Part shown: one piece after another, positions 50,852 through 59,571 of the stretch | Layout: every line of letters starts with the position of its first letter | Numbering within the stretch: position 1 is the stretch's first letter | DNA from: an uncultured Desulfovibrio sp. | GTDB lineage: Bacteria > Desulfobacterota > Desulfovibrionia > Desulfovibrionales > Desulfovibrionaceae | NCBI GenBank assembly: GCA_913063155.1 | Contig: CAJXYU010000001.1 | Location: 620,001 to 684,000 of the forward strand | DNA: 64,000 nucleotides | Reading direction: 5' to 3' | Translations under genes and position numbers: made by a program | The notes under the pieces: model-generated | The model's input: only the letters and a program-made list of their open reading frames with translations | The model's database searches: none | What the model was told of the DNA's origin: nothing

Positions 50852-51657
50852 TCCTCAGCGTTGACGGCCTGGAGTTCCACTACAAAAGTCTTTCCGTGCT
50901 CAAAGGCGTGAATTTCGGAGTGGAAGAGGGAGAGGTGCTGGCCATCATGGGGCCCAACGGCGTTGGCAAAACCACCCTGCTCAAATGCATGAACGCCATC
51001 CACCGGCCATCCGGAGGATGTGTCATGGTGGACGCCGCCGACATCTGCCGCATGAAGCCGGAGGCCATCGCCCGACGGGTGGGCTATGTGGCACAGAAGC
51101 AGGAGACCGGCCGCATGACCGCTTTCGACGCCATCCTCATGGGCCGCAAGCCGCATATCCGCTGGCGTATTTCCGAGCATGACCTTCGTATCGTGGACTC
51201 GGCCGTCAAACGGTTGCGGCTGGAAGAGCTTTCCCTTCGTCATCTGGACGAAATGAGCGGTGGCGAGGTGCAGAAAGTATGCATTGCCCGCGCCCTGGTG
51301 CAGGAGCCTCGGGTGCTGCTCCTGGACGAACCCACAAGCAGCTTGGACCTGCGCAATCAGGTGGAAATTCTCTCTCTGGTTCGTGCCGTGGTGCGCAGCC
51401 ACAAGGTGGCCGCCGTAGTCACCATGCACGACCTCAACCAAGCCCTGCGCTTTGCGGACAAATTCCTCTTTCTCAAAGGCGGCTGCATCCACGCCGCCAC
51501 CCACCGTAGCGGGGTAACTGCAGAGGTCATTGAAGAGGTCTACAACGTGCCCGTACACATAGAACATGTGGCCGGACGGCCCGTAGTGGTCCCCCTGGGA
51601 GCAACGGAAACCGAATCCCTTGAGAAATATCGGCACGAACATCACCTGACGCAGTAG
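50848..51657 (+). CDS. FepC/BtuD-type ABC transporter ATPase
   Basis: This 269-residue ATPase has Walker A 'GPNGVGKTTLL', Q-loop 'VAQKQE', signature 'EMSGGEVQKVCIARAL', Walker B 'VLLLDEPTSSLD' and the His switch 'MHDLN'. The start at 50848 overlaps the permease stop by 4 bases. It powers uptake through the permease. The C-terminus after 'FLKGG' is the short regulatory tail usual in this family. Confidence 0.95.
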   Translation: MILSVDGLEFHYKSLSVLKGVNFGVEEGEVLAIMGPNGVGKTTLLKCMNAIHRPSGGCVMVDAADICRMKPEAIARRVGYVAQKQETGRMTAFDAILMGRKPHIRWRISEHDLRIVDSAVKRLRLEELSLRHLDEMSGGEVQKVCIARALVQEPRVLLLDEPTSSLDLRNQVEILSLVRAVVRSHKVAAVVTMHDLNQALRFADKFLFLKGGCIHAATHRSGVTAEVIEEVYNVPVHIEHVAGRPVVVPLGATETESLEKYRHEHHLTQ

Positions 51658-51666
51658 GAGCACGCC

Positions 51667-52278
51667 ATGAGTACAACCATCTCTCAACAACACATCAACG
51701 ACACCATCGCCTTCCATGGCCATTCTTGTCCGGGCCTGTCCATTGGTATCCGCGCTGCGGAACTATGCTTACGGGAACTGGGACACAACAACGAGACTCC
51801 CCTGACCGCCATCTGCGAAACCGACATGTGCGGGGTGGATGCCATCCAGTTCCTGACCGGCTGCACCCTGGGCAAAGGCAACCTCATCCATCGAGACTAC
51901 GGTAAGATGGCTTTTACATTTTACCGCAAAAACGACGGCAAGGGCATCCGGGTTCTGCTCAGGCCGGAAGCCATGGGGGCAGATTATCCCGAATGCAGGG
52001 AACTGTTGAAGAAAAGCCTGAGCGGGATCATCACCCAAAAGGAAGAAAACCGCTTGGAAAAACTGCGATGCGAACAACAGGAACGGCTCATGGCCGCCTC
52101 ACTTGAAGATATCTTTGAGGTAGCGGAGCCAAAAATTCAGCAGCCCCGCCCAGCCAAAATCCTGGAGACCCTGACTTGTGCACACTGTGGAGAAGGCGCC
52201 ATGGAATCGCGCACCCGCCGTTTCGAAGGGCAAACCCTGTGCATTCCGTGCTTCAACAAGGTGGAGCAAAAGCTCTAA
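51667..52278 (+). CDS. FmdE-like protein with C-terminal zinc ribbon
   Basis: This 203-residue protein has the FmdE domain (residues 10-140) with 'AFHGHSCPGLSIGIRAAELC' and 'CGVDAIQFLTGCTLGKGNLI', and a C-terminal four-cysteine ribbon ('CAHCGEGAMESRTRR' and 'CIPCF'). FmdE is named after formylmethanofuran dehydrogenase subunit E, but in non-methanogens such proteins lie with metal ABC operons and may handle molybdenum, tungsten or iron. GGAG precedes the ATG, and it is 9 bases behind the ATPase gene, so it belongs to the same operon. Confidence 0.88.
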   Translation: MSTTISQQHINDTIAFHGHSCPGLSIGIRAAELCLRELGHNNETPLTAICETDMCGVDAIQFLTGCTLGKGNLIHRDYGKMAFTFYRKNDGKGIRVLLRPEAMGADYPECRELLKKSLSGIITQKEENRLEKLRCEQQERLMAASLEDIFEVAEPKIQQPRPAKILETLTCAHCGEGAMESRTRRFEGQTLCIPCFNKVEQKL

Positions 52279-52337
52279 GCCTTTACTCCCCCCCCGTTCA
52301 TGCGTATCTCTGCGGCAGAAACACAGGAGAAACCATA

Positions 52338-52544
52338 ATGGAAGATCGCATAGAACGGCTGGAAGCCATCACCGCTGAGCAGGAGCGGCTTCTGGAGCAA
52401 CTGAACGAGGTTGTCTACAACCAGCAGAAACAGATCGACGACCTGGAAAAATTGCTGGACATCATGGCCCACAAGTTCAAGGAACTGGCCGAGGCCTCGG
52501 AAATGCAAACCGTCGATACTCCGCCACCGCATTACGGAAGATAG
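52338..52544 (+). CDS. slyX: SlyX-family protein
   Basis: This 68-residue protein is nearly all coiled coil ('QNEVVYNQQKQI'-like heptads near 20-45) and ends in the SlyX hallmark 'PPPHY'. The role is unknown; SlyX was found beside slyD in E. coli. AGGAG lies ahead of the ATG at 52338. It is followed by the cupin gene after 4 bases. Confidence 0.88.
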   Translation: MEDRIERLEAITAEQERLLEQLNEVVYNQQKQIDDLEKLLDIMAHKFKELAEASEMQTVDTPPPHYGR

Positions 52545-52548
52545 CCTC

Positions 52549-53064
52549 ATGCCCGCACCGCTCACTCCCGAAGACGTCATCCGCCTGCTGAATCTGGAGC
52601 CGCACCCCGAAGAAGGCGGTTTCTTTGCCGAAACCTACCGAAGCGCGGAAAGCATGCGGCCCGGGCACCTGCAGAACCAGTACGACGGCCCGCGCAGTTT
52701 CGGCACGGCCATCTACTACATGCTTACACCCGACACCTACTCGCACATCCACAGGCTCAAAAGCGACGAGATATTCCACTTTTACCTGGGCGCCCCGTGC
52801 GAAATGCTTCAACTCCACCCGGACGGGCGTACCGAGACCATCATACTGGGGCAGGACATTGCCGCTGGCCAGAAGCTGCAGGTGCTGGCCCCCAAAGGCG
52901 TCTGGCAGGGCACCCGCCTGTTGCCCGGCGGCGGCTTCGGCCTGCTCGGCTGCACCGTGGCCCCGGGCTTCGAATACGCCGACTACGACCATGGGGACAG
53001 GGCCGCTCTCATACGGCAATACCCCATGGCCGAAAAATTGATCACCCTGCTCACCAGCAAATAG
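52549..53064 (+). CDS. Cupin superfamily protein (DUF985)
   Basis: This 171-residue protein has the DUF985 pattern: 'LNLEPHPEEGGFFAETYRS', 'TAIYYMLTPDTYSHIHRLKS', 'DEIFHFYLGAP' and 'GFGLLGCTVAPGFEYADY'. The family is a cupin-fold protein of unknown activity. The ATG at 52549 has GGAAGA ahead of it. It is translationally close to slyX and convergent with the HI0933 gene, with only 3 bases between the stops. Confidence 0.9.
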   Translation: MPAPLTPEDVIRLLNLEPHPEEGGFFAETYRSAESMRPGHLQNQYDGPRSFGTAIYYMLTPDTYSHIHRLKSDEIFHFYLGAPCEMLQLHPDGRTETIILGQDIAAGQKLQVLAPKGVWQGTRLLPGGGFGLLGCTVAPGFEYADYDHGDRAALIRQYPMAEKLITLLTSK

Positions 53065-53067
53065 AGA

Positions 53068-54237
53068 TTACAACAAAACTCCCACAGCATGCCCGGAAGC
53101 CCAGGCCCATTGCAAATTATGGCCGCCCAACTGACCGGTCACGTCCAACAGCTCGCCGATGACGTGCAGACCAGACACCGAAGCCACCTCAAAGGTTTTG
53201 GACGATACCGCAGCCGAGTCCACACCTCCGACGGCCACTTCGGCCTTTTCCCACCCTTCGGTTCTTGCAGGCGTCACCCGCCACTGATGCAGGGAGTCCG
53301 CCGCCTGTTGGATTTGCTTGTTGCTCAACTGGGAAACCGGAGTCTCCAAAATCTGTTTCTCAAGAAATTCCTGAACAATACGCTTTGGCAGATGCTGTTG
53401 CAGAAGCTTGCGAAGCAGGGCATTGGATGAACGGTGTTCATCCACCAGCGCCTCCACCCGCAAGCGCGGCAACAGATCGATAACCACAGAATCCCCCATG
53501 TTCCAATAGGAAGAGACCTGTAAAACAGCCGGACCGGAAAATCCCTTATGGGTGAAAAGCAAATCATCAATGAAAGTCCTGCCGCCCGTTGCGGCCGCCA
53601 CGTGCAAGGCCGTACCCGCCAATTCCCGACAGCGATTGCCCTCCTTTCCGGAAAGTACGAAGGGCACCAGTCCGGGCCGAGGCTTGACCACATCCAGCCC
53701 GAACTGCCGGGCTAGGCGGTAGCCCAGGCTTGAAGCGCCCACTTGAGGCCAGGACCGCCCGCCCAAAGCCAACACCAGCCGAGGCGCTTCCAGAATTTCC
53801 CTGCCGGTTTCCACCTGAAATGGCCCCGCCCCCGACACGCTCAGGACTTCACGCTCCAACAACACCGCAACATGGTTGCGATGACACTGCTCGGCCAACA
53901 CACCGGCCACGCGGCCCGCACCCTGATCTGAAAAAAGCTGACCCTCGGCCTTTTCCTCATACCCGATACCGTACTCCGCAAAAAAAGCCACCACATCCCA
54001 CGGCGTATGCCGAGCCAGAGCGGATTTGCAGAAATGGGGGTTCAGGGAAAGAAAATGCGCGGCAGAGCACTCCAAATTGGTGAAGTTGCAACGGCCGCCT
54101 CCGGAAATACGGACCTTGCGGGCCACCTTGGAGCCGTGGTCGACCACCGCAATTTTTCTGCCGCGCCGGGCGGCATGGATCGCACAGTACAGGCCCGAGG
54201 CTCCGGCCCCGAGTATGATGGCGTCATAATGTTGCAT
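53068..54237 (-). CDS. HI0933-family FAD flavoprotein (YhiN/BaiN-like)
   Basis: This 389-residue protein has the FAD-binding motif 'ILGAGASGLYCAIHAARRGR', 'KVRISGGGRCNFTNLE', 'VLALGGRSWPQVGASSLGY' and the C-terminal 'GLHVIGELLDVTGQLGGHNL', all diagnostic of HI0933 proteins. They bind FAD; characterised relatives reduce unsaturated ring compounds. The substrate here is unknown. No clear partner lies next to it, and no ribosome site is obvious. Confidence 0.92.
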   Translation of the reverse strand: MQHYDAIILGAGASGLYCAIHAARRGRKIAVVDHGSKVARKVRISGGGRCNFTNLECSAAHFLSLNPHFCKSALARHTPWDVVAFFAEYGIGYEEKAEGQLFSDQGAGRVAGVLAEQCHRNHVAVLLEREVLSVSGAGPFQVETGREILEAPRLVLALGGRSWPQVGASSLGYRLARQFGLDVVKPRPGLVPFVLSGKEGNRCRELAGTALHVAAATGGRTFIDDLLFTHKGFSGPAVLQVSSYWNMGDSVVIDLLPRLRVEALVDEHRSSNALLRKLLQQHLPKRIVQEFLEKQILETPVSQLSNKQIQQAADSLHQWRVTPARTEGWEKAEVAVGGVDSAAVSSKTFEVASVSGLHVIGELLDVTGQLGGHNLQWAWASGHAVGVLL

Positions 54238-54369
54238 GTCCCGGTTGTAGGCCGAATTACCCGGATGCTCAAGCCGAATGCGCCAGAGTGACTTTCTTCC
54301 ATTCCTGATAAAAACCTGCTATGTGCAAAAAACCGAGAGACTTGCAAGCCAAGAACGGAGGAGCACGAT

Positions 54370-54459
54370 ATGGAAGGTTATTTTTGGTTTTTCCTGGGTC
54401 TGGTGATGACCATCTGCGGTCTGGTGATGATCAAAACCAGCACTCCTGAAGAGGACTAG
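54370..54459 (+). CDS. 29-residue membrane microprotein
   Basis: The frame encodes M-E-G-Y-F-W-F-F and onward: a hydrophobic helix of about 20 residues and a charged tail ending T-P-E-E-D. AACGGAGGAG lies ahead of the ATG at optimal spacing and a strong terminator follows 35 bases behind the stop, so it looks like its own transcription unit. Small single-helix proteins often bind and tune membrane complexes; the partner is unknown. It is divergent from the HI0933 gene. Confidence 0.75.
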   Translation: MEGYFWFFLGLVMTICGLVMIKTSTPEED

Positions 54460-54493
54460 TCTTTTATGCCGGATTTCCGGCCACAAGTTTTCC

Positions 54494-54535
54494 GGGGGGA
54501 TCCGTTTCGCAACGGATTCCCCCTATGTGTCTTTT
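54494..54535 (+). terminator. Terminator after the 29-residue gene
   Basis: A 13-bp stem with one G.T pair (54494-54506 with 54511-54523) and a TCGC loop is followed by TATGTGTCTTTTCCCC. The T-run is interrupted. Confidence 0.65.
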
Positions 54536-54557
54536 CCCCTAAGCCGCGGAGCGCCCC

Positions 54558-55325
54558 ATGATCATCTACTCCTGGAACGTCAACGGTTATCGGGCCGTCC
54601 TCAAAAAGGACTTCCGCATCTGGCTGGACAATTGCGGCGCTGATGTGGTCATGCTCCAGGAAACCAAAGCCGAGAAGGACCAGGTACCGCAAAAGCATAG
54701 TGAACCGGATTCCTTTGCGCACTCCTACTGGAATTCCTCCAAGAAAAAAAAGGGATACTCCGGCACTTGCTGCTTCTGCAATGCGGAACCTTTGCTGGTG
54801 TCCACCGGCCTGCCCGATGAAAGGTATAAGAACGAAGGCCGGGTCCAGCACTTGGAGTACCCGGATTTCCATCTGTTCAACATCTATTTTCCCAACGGCC
54901 AAATGTCGGACGAACGCCTTGATTTCAAGATGGGCTTCTATGACTGCTTCCTGGCCCATGCCGAGGAACTGCGCAAAACAAAACCCATCGTGGTGGGCGG
55001 CGACTTCAACACGGCCCATACAGAGATCGACCTCAAAAACCCCAAGTCCAATGCCGAACGGTCCGGCTTTCTGCCCATCGAACGGGCATGGATCGACAAG
55101 TTCATTGAACACGGCTACGTGGATACCTTCCGCATGTTTGAGGAAGGACCACACCACTATACATGGTGGTCGTACAGGTTCAACGCTCGCAAAAACAACG
55201 CAGGGTGGCGCATTGATTACTTTTTCGTCTCCGAAGAACTGCGCGACAAGATCAAACGATCCTGGATAGAGCCCGATGTCATGGGCTCCGACCACTGCCC
55301 CATCGGCATCGAATTGGACCTGTAA
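54558..55325 (+). CDS. xth: Exodeoxyribonuclease III
   Basis: This 255-residue protein has the EEP/AP-endonuclease fold: 'SWNVNGYRAV', 'QETKAEKDQV' (Mg-binding Glu), 'YFPNGQ', 'VVGGDFNTAH', 'WRIDYFFVS' and 'GSDHCPIGIEL' (catalytic His). It removes AP sites and 3' blocks in base-excision repair. The closest match is the ExoA-type branch. GGAG precedes the ATG. A strong bidirectional terminator follows. Confidence 0.95.
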   Translation: MIIYSWNVNGYRAVLKKDFRIWLDNCGADVVMLQETKAEKDQVPQKHSEPDSFAHSYWNSSKKKKGYSGTCCFCNAEPLLVSTGLPDERYKNEGRVQHLEYPDFHLFNIYFPNGQMSDERLDFKMGFYDCFLAHAEELRKTKPIVVGGDFNTAHTEIDLKNPKSNAERSGFLPIERAWIDKFIEHGYVDTFRMFEEGPHHYTWWSYRFNARKNNAGWRIDYFFVSEELRDKIKRSWIEPDVMGSDHCPIGIELDL

Positions 55326-55404
55326 GCTTCTGACAGCCAAAGGGAATAATCCTCTTTGGAAATCCTGAACCAGGAGGGCGCAGGAAAGAGGACAGATGCA
55401 AAGC

Positions 55405-55456
55405 CCAAAAAAAGTCGACCTGCCGCATTACTAATGCGGCAGGTCGGCTTTTTTTG
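55405..55456. terminator. Bidirectional terminator between xth and mlaA
   Basis: A 15-bp perfect stem (55416-55430 with 55432-55446) has an A7 tract on the left and a T7 tract on the right, so it ends both xth and the mlaA operon. Confidence 0.93.
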
Positions 55457-55489
55457 CACAACGCAATAGGCCTGCAACTATCCTCATAT

Positions 55490-56308
55490 TTATTTCTGTA
55501 CATCCAGCTCGCGTTTTTTTGTGTAAAGGAATCGCACGAATTCATACTCGAAAGGCGTGTCCGTGGAATAATAGCGAAACGGAATATTGGCGCGGGTATT
55601 CACGCCCCGCGTGGCTGTATTGACATTGCGGGCAGTTGGCTTGTCGTTCACATCCGCGGCGCTGTAGATGGCTTCCATCTGATACATCGTGATAAAATAA
55701 TCGGGAACGAGGCCAATGGCGTCACGGCCACTGGAAGGCCCAAGAATAGGCAGCACGAGATAAGGGCCTTCGTCAACCCCCCAAACGCCCAAAGTCTGGC
55801 CGAAGTCTTCCTCGTGCCTCGGCAGGCCCAGTTCGGTGGCGACATCCATGAGTCCCAGAATACCGATGGTGGAGTTGATCAGAAACCGCCCCACGGTAAC
55901 CACGGCTTTTTTGCCCTTGCCTTGCAGTACACAGTTCACAAAGGTGGGAACCTCGTTGAGGTTGTCGATGCCGTTGGAGATACCCTTGCGTACCGGCGGA
56001 ATGAGCACGGCCTCGTAGGTCATGACCACCGGAATAAAGACGTATTTGTCAAAATGGGCGTTGAAACTGTACATGGTACGGTTGAAGTTGTTGGCAGGGT
56101 CGTCCACACCGAAATAGGAATCCTCAACCGCCTTTTTGATGTCCTTTTTGCTGGGAGCGTGTGAAACCGGGGCACGGAACTGGCGATCCTCCAAAGTCAA
56201 CTCCGGAGCAATCTTTCTGGAAGCGCAGGCCGGAAGCAACATCACGAACGCAAGCACGCACACAAGCCGCGCTAAAGAGTGGGTCGATATGGCGTTCCCG
56301 CTTTTCAT
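55490..56308 (-). CDS. mlaA: Outer-membrane lipid-asymmetry lipoprotein MlaA (VacJ)
   Basis: This 272-residue lipoprotein (lipobox 'MLLPAC') matches MlaA: 'VDDPANNFNRTMYSFNAHFD', 'IDNLNEVPTFVNCVLQGKGK' and 'TIGILGLMDVATELGLPRHE', 'EDFGQTLGVWGVDEGPYLVL' and 'GPSSGRDAIG'. MlaA removes surface phospholipid from the outer leaflet and passes it to MlaC. The MlaFEDBC genes are not here. It lies 6 bases behind the hydrolase gene and shares its transcript. Confidence 0.95.
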   Translation of the reverse strand: MKSGNAISTHSLARLVCVLAFVMLLPACASRKIAPELTLEDRQFRAPVSHAPSKKDIKKAVEDSYFGVDDPANNFNRTMYSFNAHFDKYVFIPVVMTYEAVLIPPVRKGISNGIDNLNEVPTFVNCVLQGKGKKAVVTVGRFLINSTIGILGLMDVATELGLPRHEEDFGQTLGVWGVDEGPYLVLPILGPSSGRDAIGLVPDYFITMYQMEAIYSAADVNDKPTARNVNTATRGVNTRANIPFRYYSTDTPFEYEFVRFLYTKKRELDVQK

Positions 56309-56314
56309 ATACTC

Positions 56315-57589
56315 CTACCTGATCATTTTGATCATCGCTTCCACAAAATCTACGTACTGCATGTTGCCGCAATGTCCGCCATGAGGAAACAACGTAGCCC
56401 TGTCCCCAAAGGTTTCCTTCAGAAAACCCACATCCCCGTCGCTCAAGATAGGATCATCCTCATTGCCCACGACAACAATTTTTCCCGCACTCTTCAAATA
56501 CCCTCCAATACTCTTCAGGCTGCACCGGCGAATCACCTCCTCCTTACTCCCCGCAACACCGAGATACTGAAGGTAGGGATAAAGGTATTCGTTGAAGTAA
56601 TCCTCGAACCGCACCTGGGCCAACACGTTCATGTAAGGAAGCAGCGGGTCGTACTTGGTCAGCGCCTTGTCGGCGGGAACAACATACCCCGCGTTGAGGC
56701 ACACGTCCGAGGTGAAGATCATGGACGCAGCGGTAATTCTGAACGTCGTGGCAATGAGAACCCGGTACTCGGAATCGGTGGCCTTCACATAGTCGGACAG
56801 TTGGTACAGCACCTCGCTGTCCAGCTTCTCCAGTTCACGGGTCTTGTAAAATTCGGCGAACTGGCGAAAGAACCTATCGATGATCTCGACAGGCTTCTCG
56901 CCCCCCGTGTTTTTCGGAGACATCCAGGTGTCGAAGCGTAACGCGGATTCGTATAAATCCACGGCAGGATTGATCAGAAGCGCTTTTCTGAAATTGAAGT
57001 CGCCGCGCTGGCTATCCAAGTGGGCAAGAAAAGCAGCGTGCAAGCCTCCGAGACTGTACCCAGCCACGGAAATGTTCTCCACGGGCTGCCGTTTTTCCAC
57101 GACCTCCTTGCACCAGAGCATGACCCGGTAAAGATCTTCCACGTCATGAGGCACATAACCCGCCGCCGCATATTTCGAGGCGCTGACGATAAAATTAAAG
57201 TGAGTGGGAGAAGAGAGGCAAACCACATGGTAGCCTTGACTAAAAAACACCTGAGCCAGATAACGCATTTTCCCGGAATCGTATTTTGCCCCGGTCCCCG
57301 CCACCAGGAACAGAAGCGGGGCCGACTTTTTTTGAAGGACCATGCTATAGGCCAAGTCTTCTGCGTACCAGAAAATCTCCGGAATATGGCGATTCTTGAT
57401 GGACAGGCTCTTGTTGGCCACGAAGCCGAGCTTCTGCGGCTTGTAGATCATTCCGGGGGGAGTCCCAAAGACCGTGGCCTTGTAGGGATCAGTAAATGGA
57501 TACGGGTCGACCCCATCCCCGGCCAGACAGATCGGGGCGAATGTCATAGCGCTGAAGAACAGCAAGAGGGCTGCAAATCGTTTTGCCAT
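56315..57589 (-). CDS. Secreted alpha/beta-hydrolase-like protein in the mlaA operon
   Basis: This 424-residue protein has a signal peptide ending at 'APICLAGD'. An alpha/beta hydrolase fold follows, with the nucleophile elbow 'VAGYSLGGLHAAFLA' and a late histidine in 'FPHGGHCGNMQY'. The oxyanion region 'LLFLVAGTGAK' is consistent. It is probably a periplasmic lipase or esterase; cotranscription with mlaA suggests phospholipid as substrate, an inference. No strong ribosome site precedes the ATG. Confidence 0.82.
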   Translation of the reverse strand: MAKRFAALLLFFSAMTFAPICLAGDGVDPYPFTDPYKATVFGTPPGMIYKPQKLGFVANKSLSIKNRHIPEIFWYAEDLAYSMVLQKKSAPLLFLVAGTGAKYDSGKMRYLAQVFFSQGYHVVCLSSPTHFNFIVSASKYAAAGYVPHDVEDLYRVMLWCKEVVEKRQPVENISVAGYSLGGLHAAFLAHLDSQRGDFNFRKALLINPAVDLYESALRFDTWMSPKNTGGEKPVEIIDRFFRQFAEFYKTRELEKLDSEVLYQLSDYVKATDSEYRVLIATTFRITAASMIFTSDVCLNAGYVVPADKALTKYDPLLPYMNVLAQVRFEDYFNEYLYPYLQYLGVAGSKEEVIRRCSLKSIGGYLKSAGKIVVVGNEDDPILSDGDVGFLKETFGDRATLFPHGGHCGNMQYVDFVEAMIKMIR

Positions 57590-57861
57590 CAGGTACTTCT
57601 GAAATAATCGGTTGTTGAACCATATAAAAAATCAATTCCATCCCCATTAACTCGATGGATACATATGGTCAAATATAATTTGAAATTAGCCTGCAACAAA
57701 ATCAAAATGCTTTCCCACACCCTATACTGCCGCTCCCCGGAGGATTCCGGCCGTTAACCGTTTGTGAATGGACTGAATTCCGCACATGGTGATAATGACT
57801 TGAAAAGAGAGCCAAAAAGACTACAACAGATCTGCTGCAATCATACCGGGAGATAAAGAAA

Positions 57862-59562
57862 ATGCTACTTGGAATAGACGTGGGCGGCACGCACACCGAT
57901 GCGGTGGCCCTGGACACGAGCGGCCTGGGCGTGAAAATTACCGCCTCCTGTAAGGTTTCCACCAATCATGACGACCTTCTTTCCTCGATCACAGAAGCCT
58001 TGGGCATCATTCTCAAGGATATAGATCAGGCGCTCATCAAACAGCTCAACCTTTCCACCACCTTGTCCACCAATGCCATTGTGCAGGGCAAGACCGAGGA
58101 TGTCGGCCTCCTGGTCAGCGCAGGGCCAGGCATCGACCCATACAGTTATCAGCCCTGCCGCGACTACCACATCTTGGAGGGATCAATCGACCACCGAGGC
58201 AATGAAATCAAGGCGCTGCCCATGGCCAATGTGGACCAGGCCATTGCCTCCTGTCGGGAAAACGGAGTGCGTGTGTTCGCGGCCGTAGGCAAATTCTCTA
58301 CCCGTAACCCTCGGCACGAAACCCAAATACGGCGCGCTGCCCTTCAGTGCAAAGACGAGAACGGCCGCGATGCCGTCGACTTCGTGTCCATGGGGCATGA
58401 ACAGGGTGGAGCTCTCAACTTTCCCCGCCGCGTGGGCACGGCCTACTTCAACTGCGCAGTCTGGCGGCTCTACAATGGCTTTGCCTCTGCCGTGCGAAGG
58501 TCCTTGGACGATATGGGCATGTCTCATGTGGCGGTCAACATGCTCAAGGCCGACGGCGGCACCATGCCCCTGGAGGCTTCACGCAAAATTCCAGTGCAAT
58601 CCATCTTTTCCGGCCCGGCGGCCAGCGTCATGGGCATCATCGCCCTCTGCGACGTCGTCCATGACTCGGTCATCCTGGACATCGGCGGCACCACCACGGA
58701 CATTGCGGTCTTCGCGGACGGCGCCCCCCTGGTGGAACGCGAAGGCATTACCATCGGCTCTCACCCCACTCTGGTGCAGGCCCTCAAAGTCAAATCCATC
58801 GGCATCGGCGGCGATTCGGCTATTTCCGTCATCGGCGAAGAAGTCCGCGTGGGCCCCAACCGTCTCGGTCCCTCCGTCTGCCTGGGCGGAGAGCGCCTCA
58901 CCCTCACCGACGCCCTCAACTACACCGGTGCTTGTAAACTGGGCGATGTGGAAGCCTCCAGACAGAGCCTGATCGAGTTCGCCGAAGCACACTCCATGAC
59001 TCCAGACAAACTGGCCCAAACCGCAGTCGACTATGCGGCCACGGCCATTCACAGGGCCACCTACGAACTCGTGGACGCAATCAACTCCAAGCCCGTGTAT
59101 ACCATACACGAACTGCTGGAAAACAAGCGGATAGTGCCGCGCAAGGTTTATATCATGGGGGGGCCGGCCGAAGCCATGAGACAAAATCTTTTCGACCAGT
59201 TCCGTCTTTCCACAGATGTTCCCCCGAACTACGCGGTGGCCAACGCAATAGGAGCAGCCCTGACCCGAACTACCTGGGAATTGGAGCTCTTCGCGGACAC
59301 GGAACGCCACGTGATGTTCATCCCGTCCCTTTCCCACCGGGAAAATATCCCCACCTCCTACACCGAAAAAGACGGTGAAGAGGATGCGATCAACAACCTG
59401 GCCGCCCACCTGGACCAACTCGGAGTCTTCCTGAGGCCTGAGGACGCCCAGATCACCAGTTCATCCAGCTTCAACATGATCAAGGGGTACAACATGGTGG
59501 GCCGCAACATCCGCGTCAAATGCCAAGTACGCCCAGGCGTGGTGCGCACAATGAATTCCTAG
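57862..59562 (+). CDS. Hydantoinase/oxoprolinase A-type ATP-dependent amidohydrolase
   Basis: This 566-residue protein is of the HyuA/ASKHA fold: 'LLGIDVGGTHTDAVAL', 'NLSTTLSTNAIVQGKTEDVG', 'KIPVQSIFSGPAASVMG', 'LDIGGTTTDIAVF' and 'VYIMGGPAEAM'. It is shorter than full HyuA (about 690) and no HyuB follows. The family opens cyclic amides with ATP. GGGAG lies ahead of the ATG. The next gene, a deacetylase, begins 9 bases later. Confidence 0.9.
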   Translation: MLLGIDVGGTHTDAVALDTSGLGVKITASCKVSTNHDDLLSSITEALGIILKDIDQALIKQLNLSTTLSTNAIVQGKTEDVGLLVSAGPGIDPYSYQPCRDYHILEGSIDHRGNEIKALPMANVDQAIASCRENGVRVFAAVGKFSTRNPRHETQIRRAALQCKDENGRDAVDFVSMGHEQGGALNFPRRVGTAYFNCAVWRLYNGFASAVRRSLDDMGMSHVAVNMLKADGGTMPLEASRKIPVQSIFSGPAASVMGIIALCDVVHDSVILDIGGTTTDIAVFADGAPLVEREGITIGSHPTLVQALKVKSIGIGGDSAISVIGEEVRVGPNRLGPSVCLGGERLTLTDALNYTGACKLGDVEASRQSLIEFAEAHSMTPDKLAQTAVDYAATAIHRATYELVDAINSKPVYTIHELLENKRIVPRKVYIMGGPAEAMRQNLFDQFRLSTDVPPNYAVANAIGAALTRTTWELELFADTERHVMFIPSLSHRENIPTSYTEKDGEEDAINNLAAHLDQLGVFLRPEDAQITSSSSFNMIKGYNMVGRNIRVKCQVRPGVVRTMNS

Positions 59563-59571
59563 GAGAACTCA

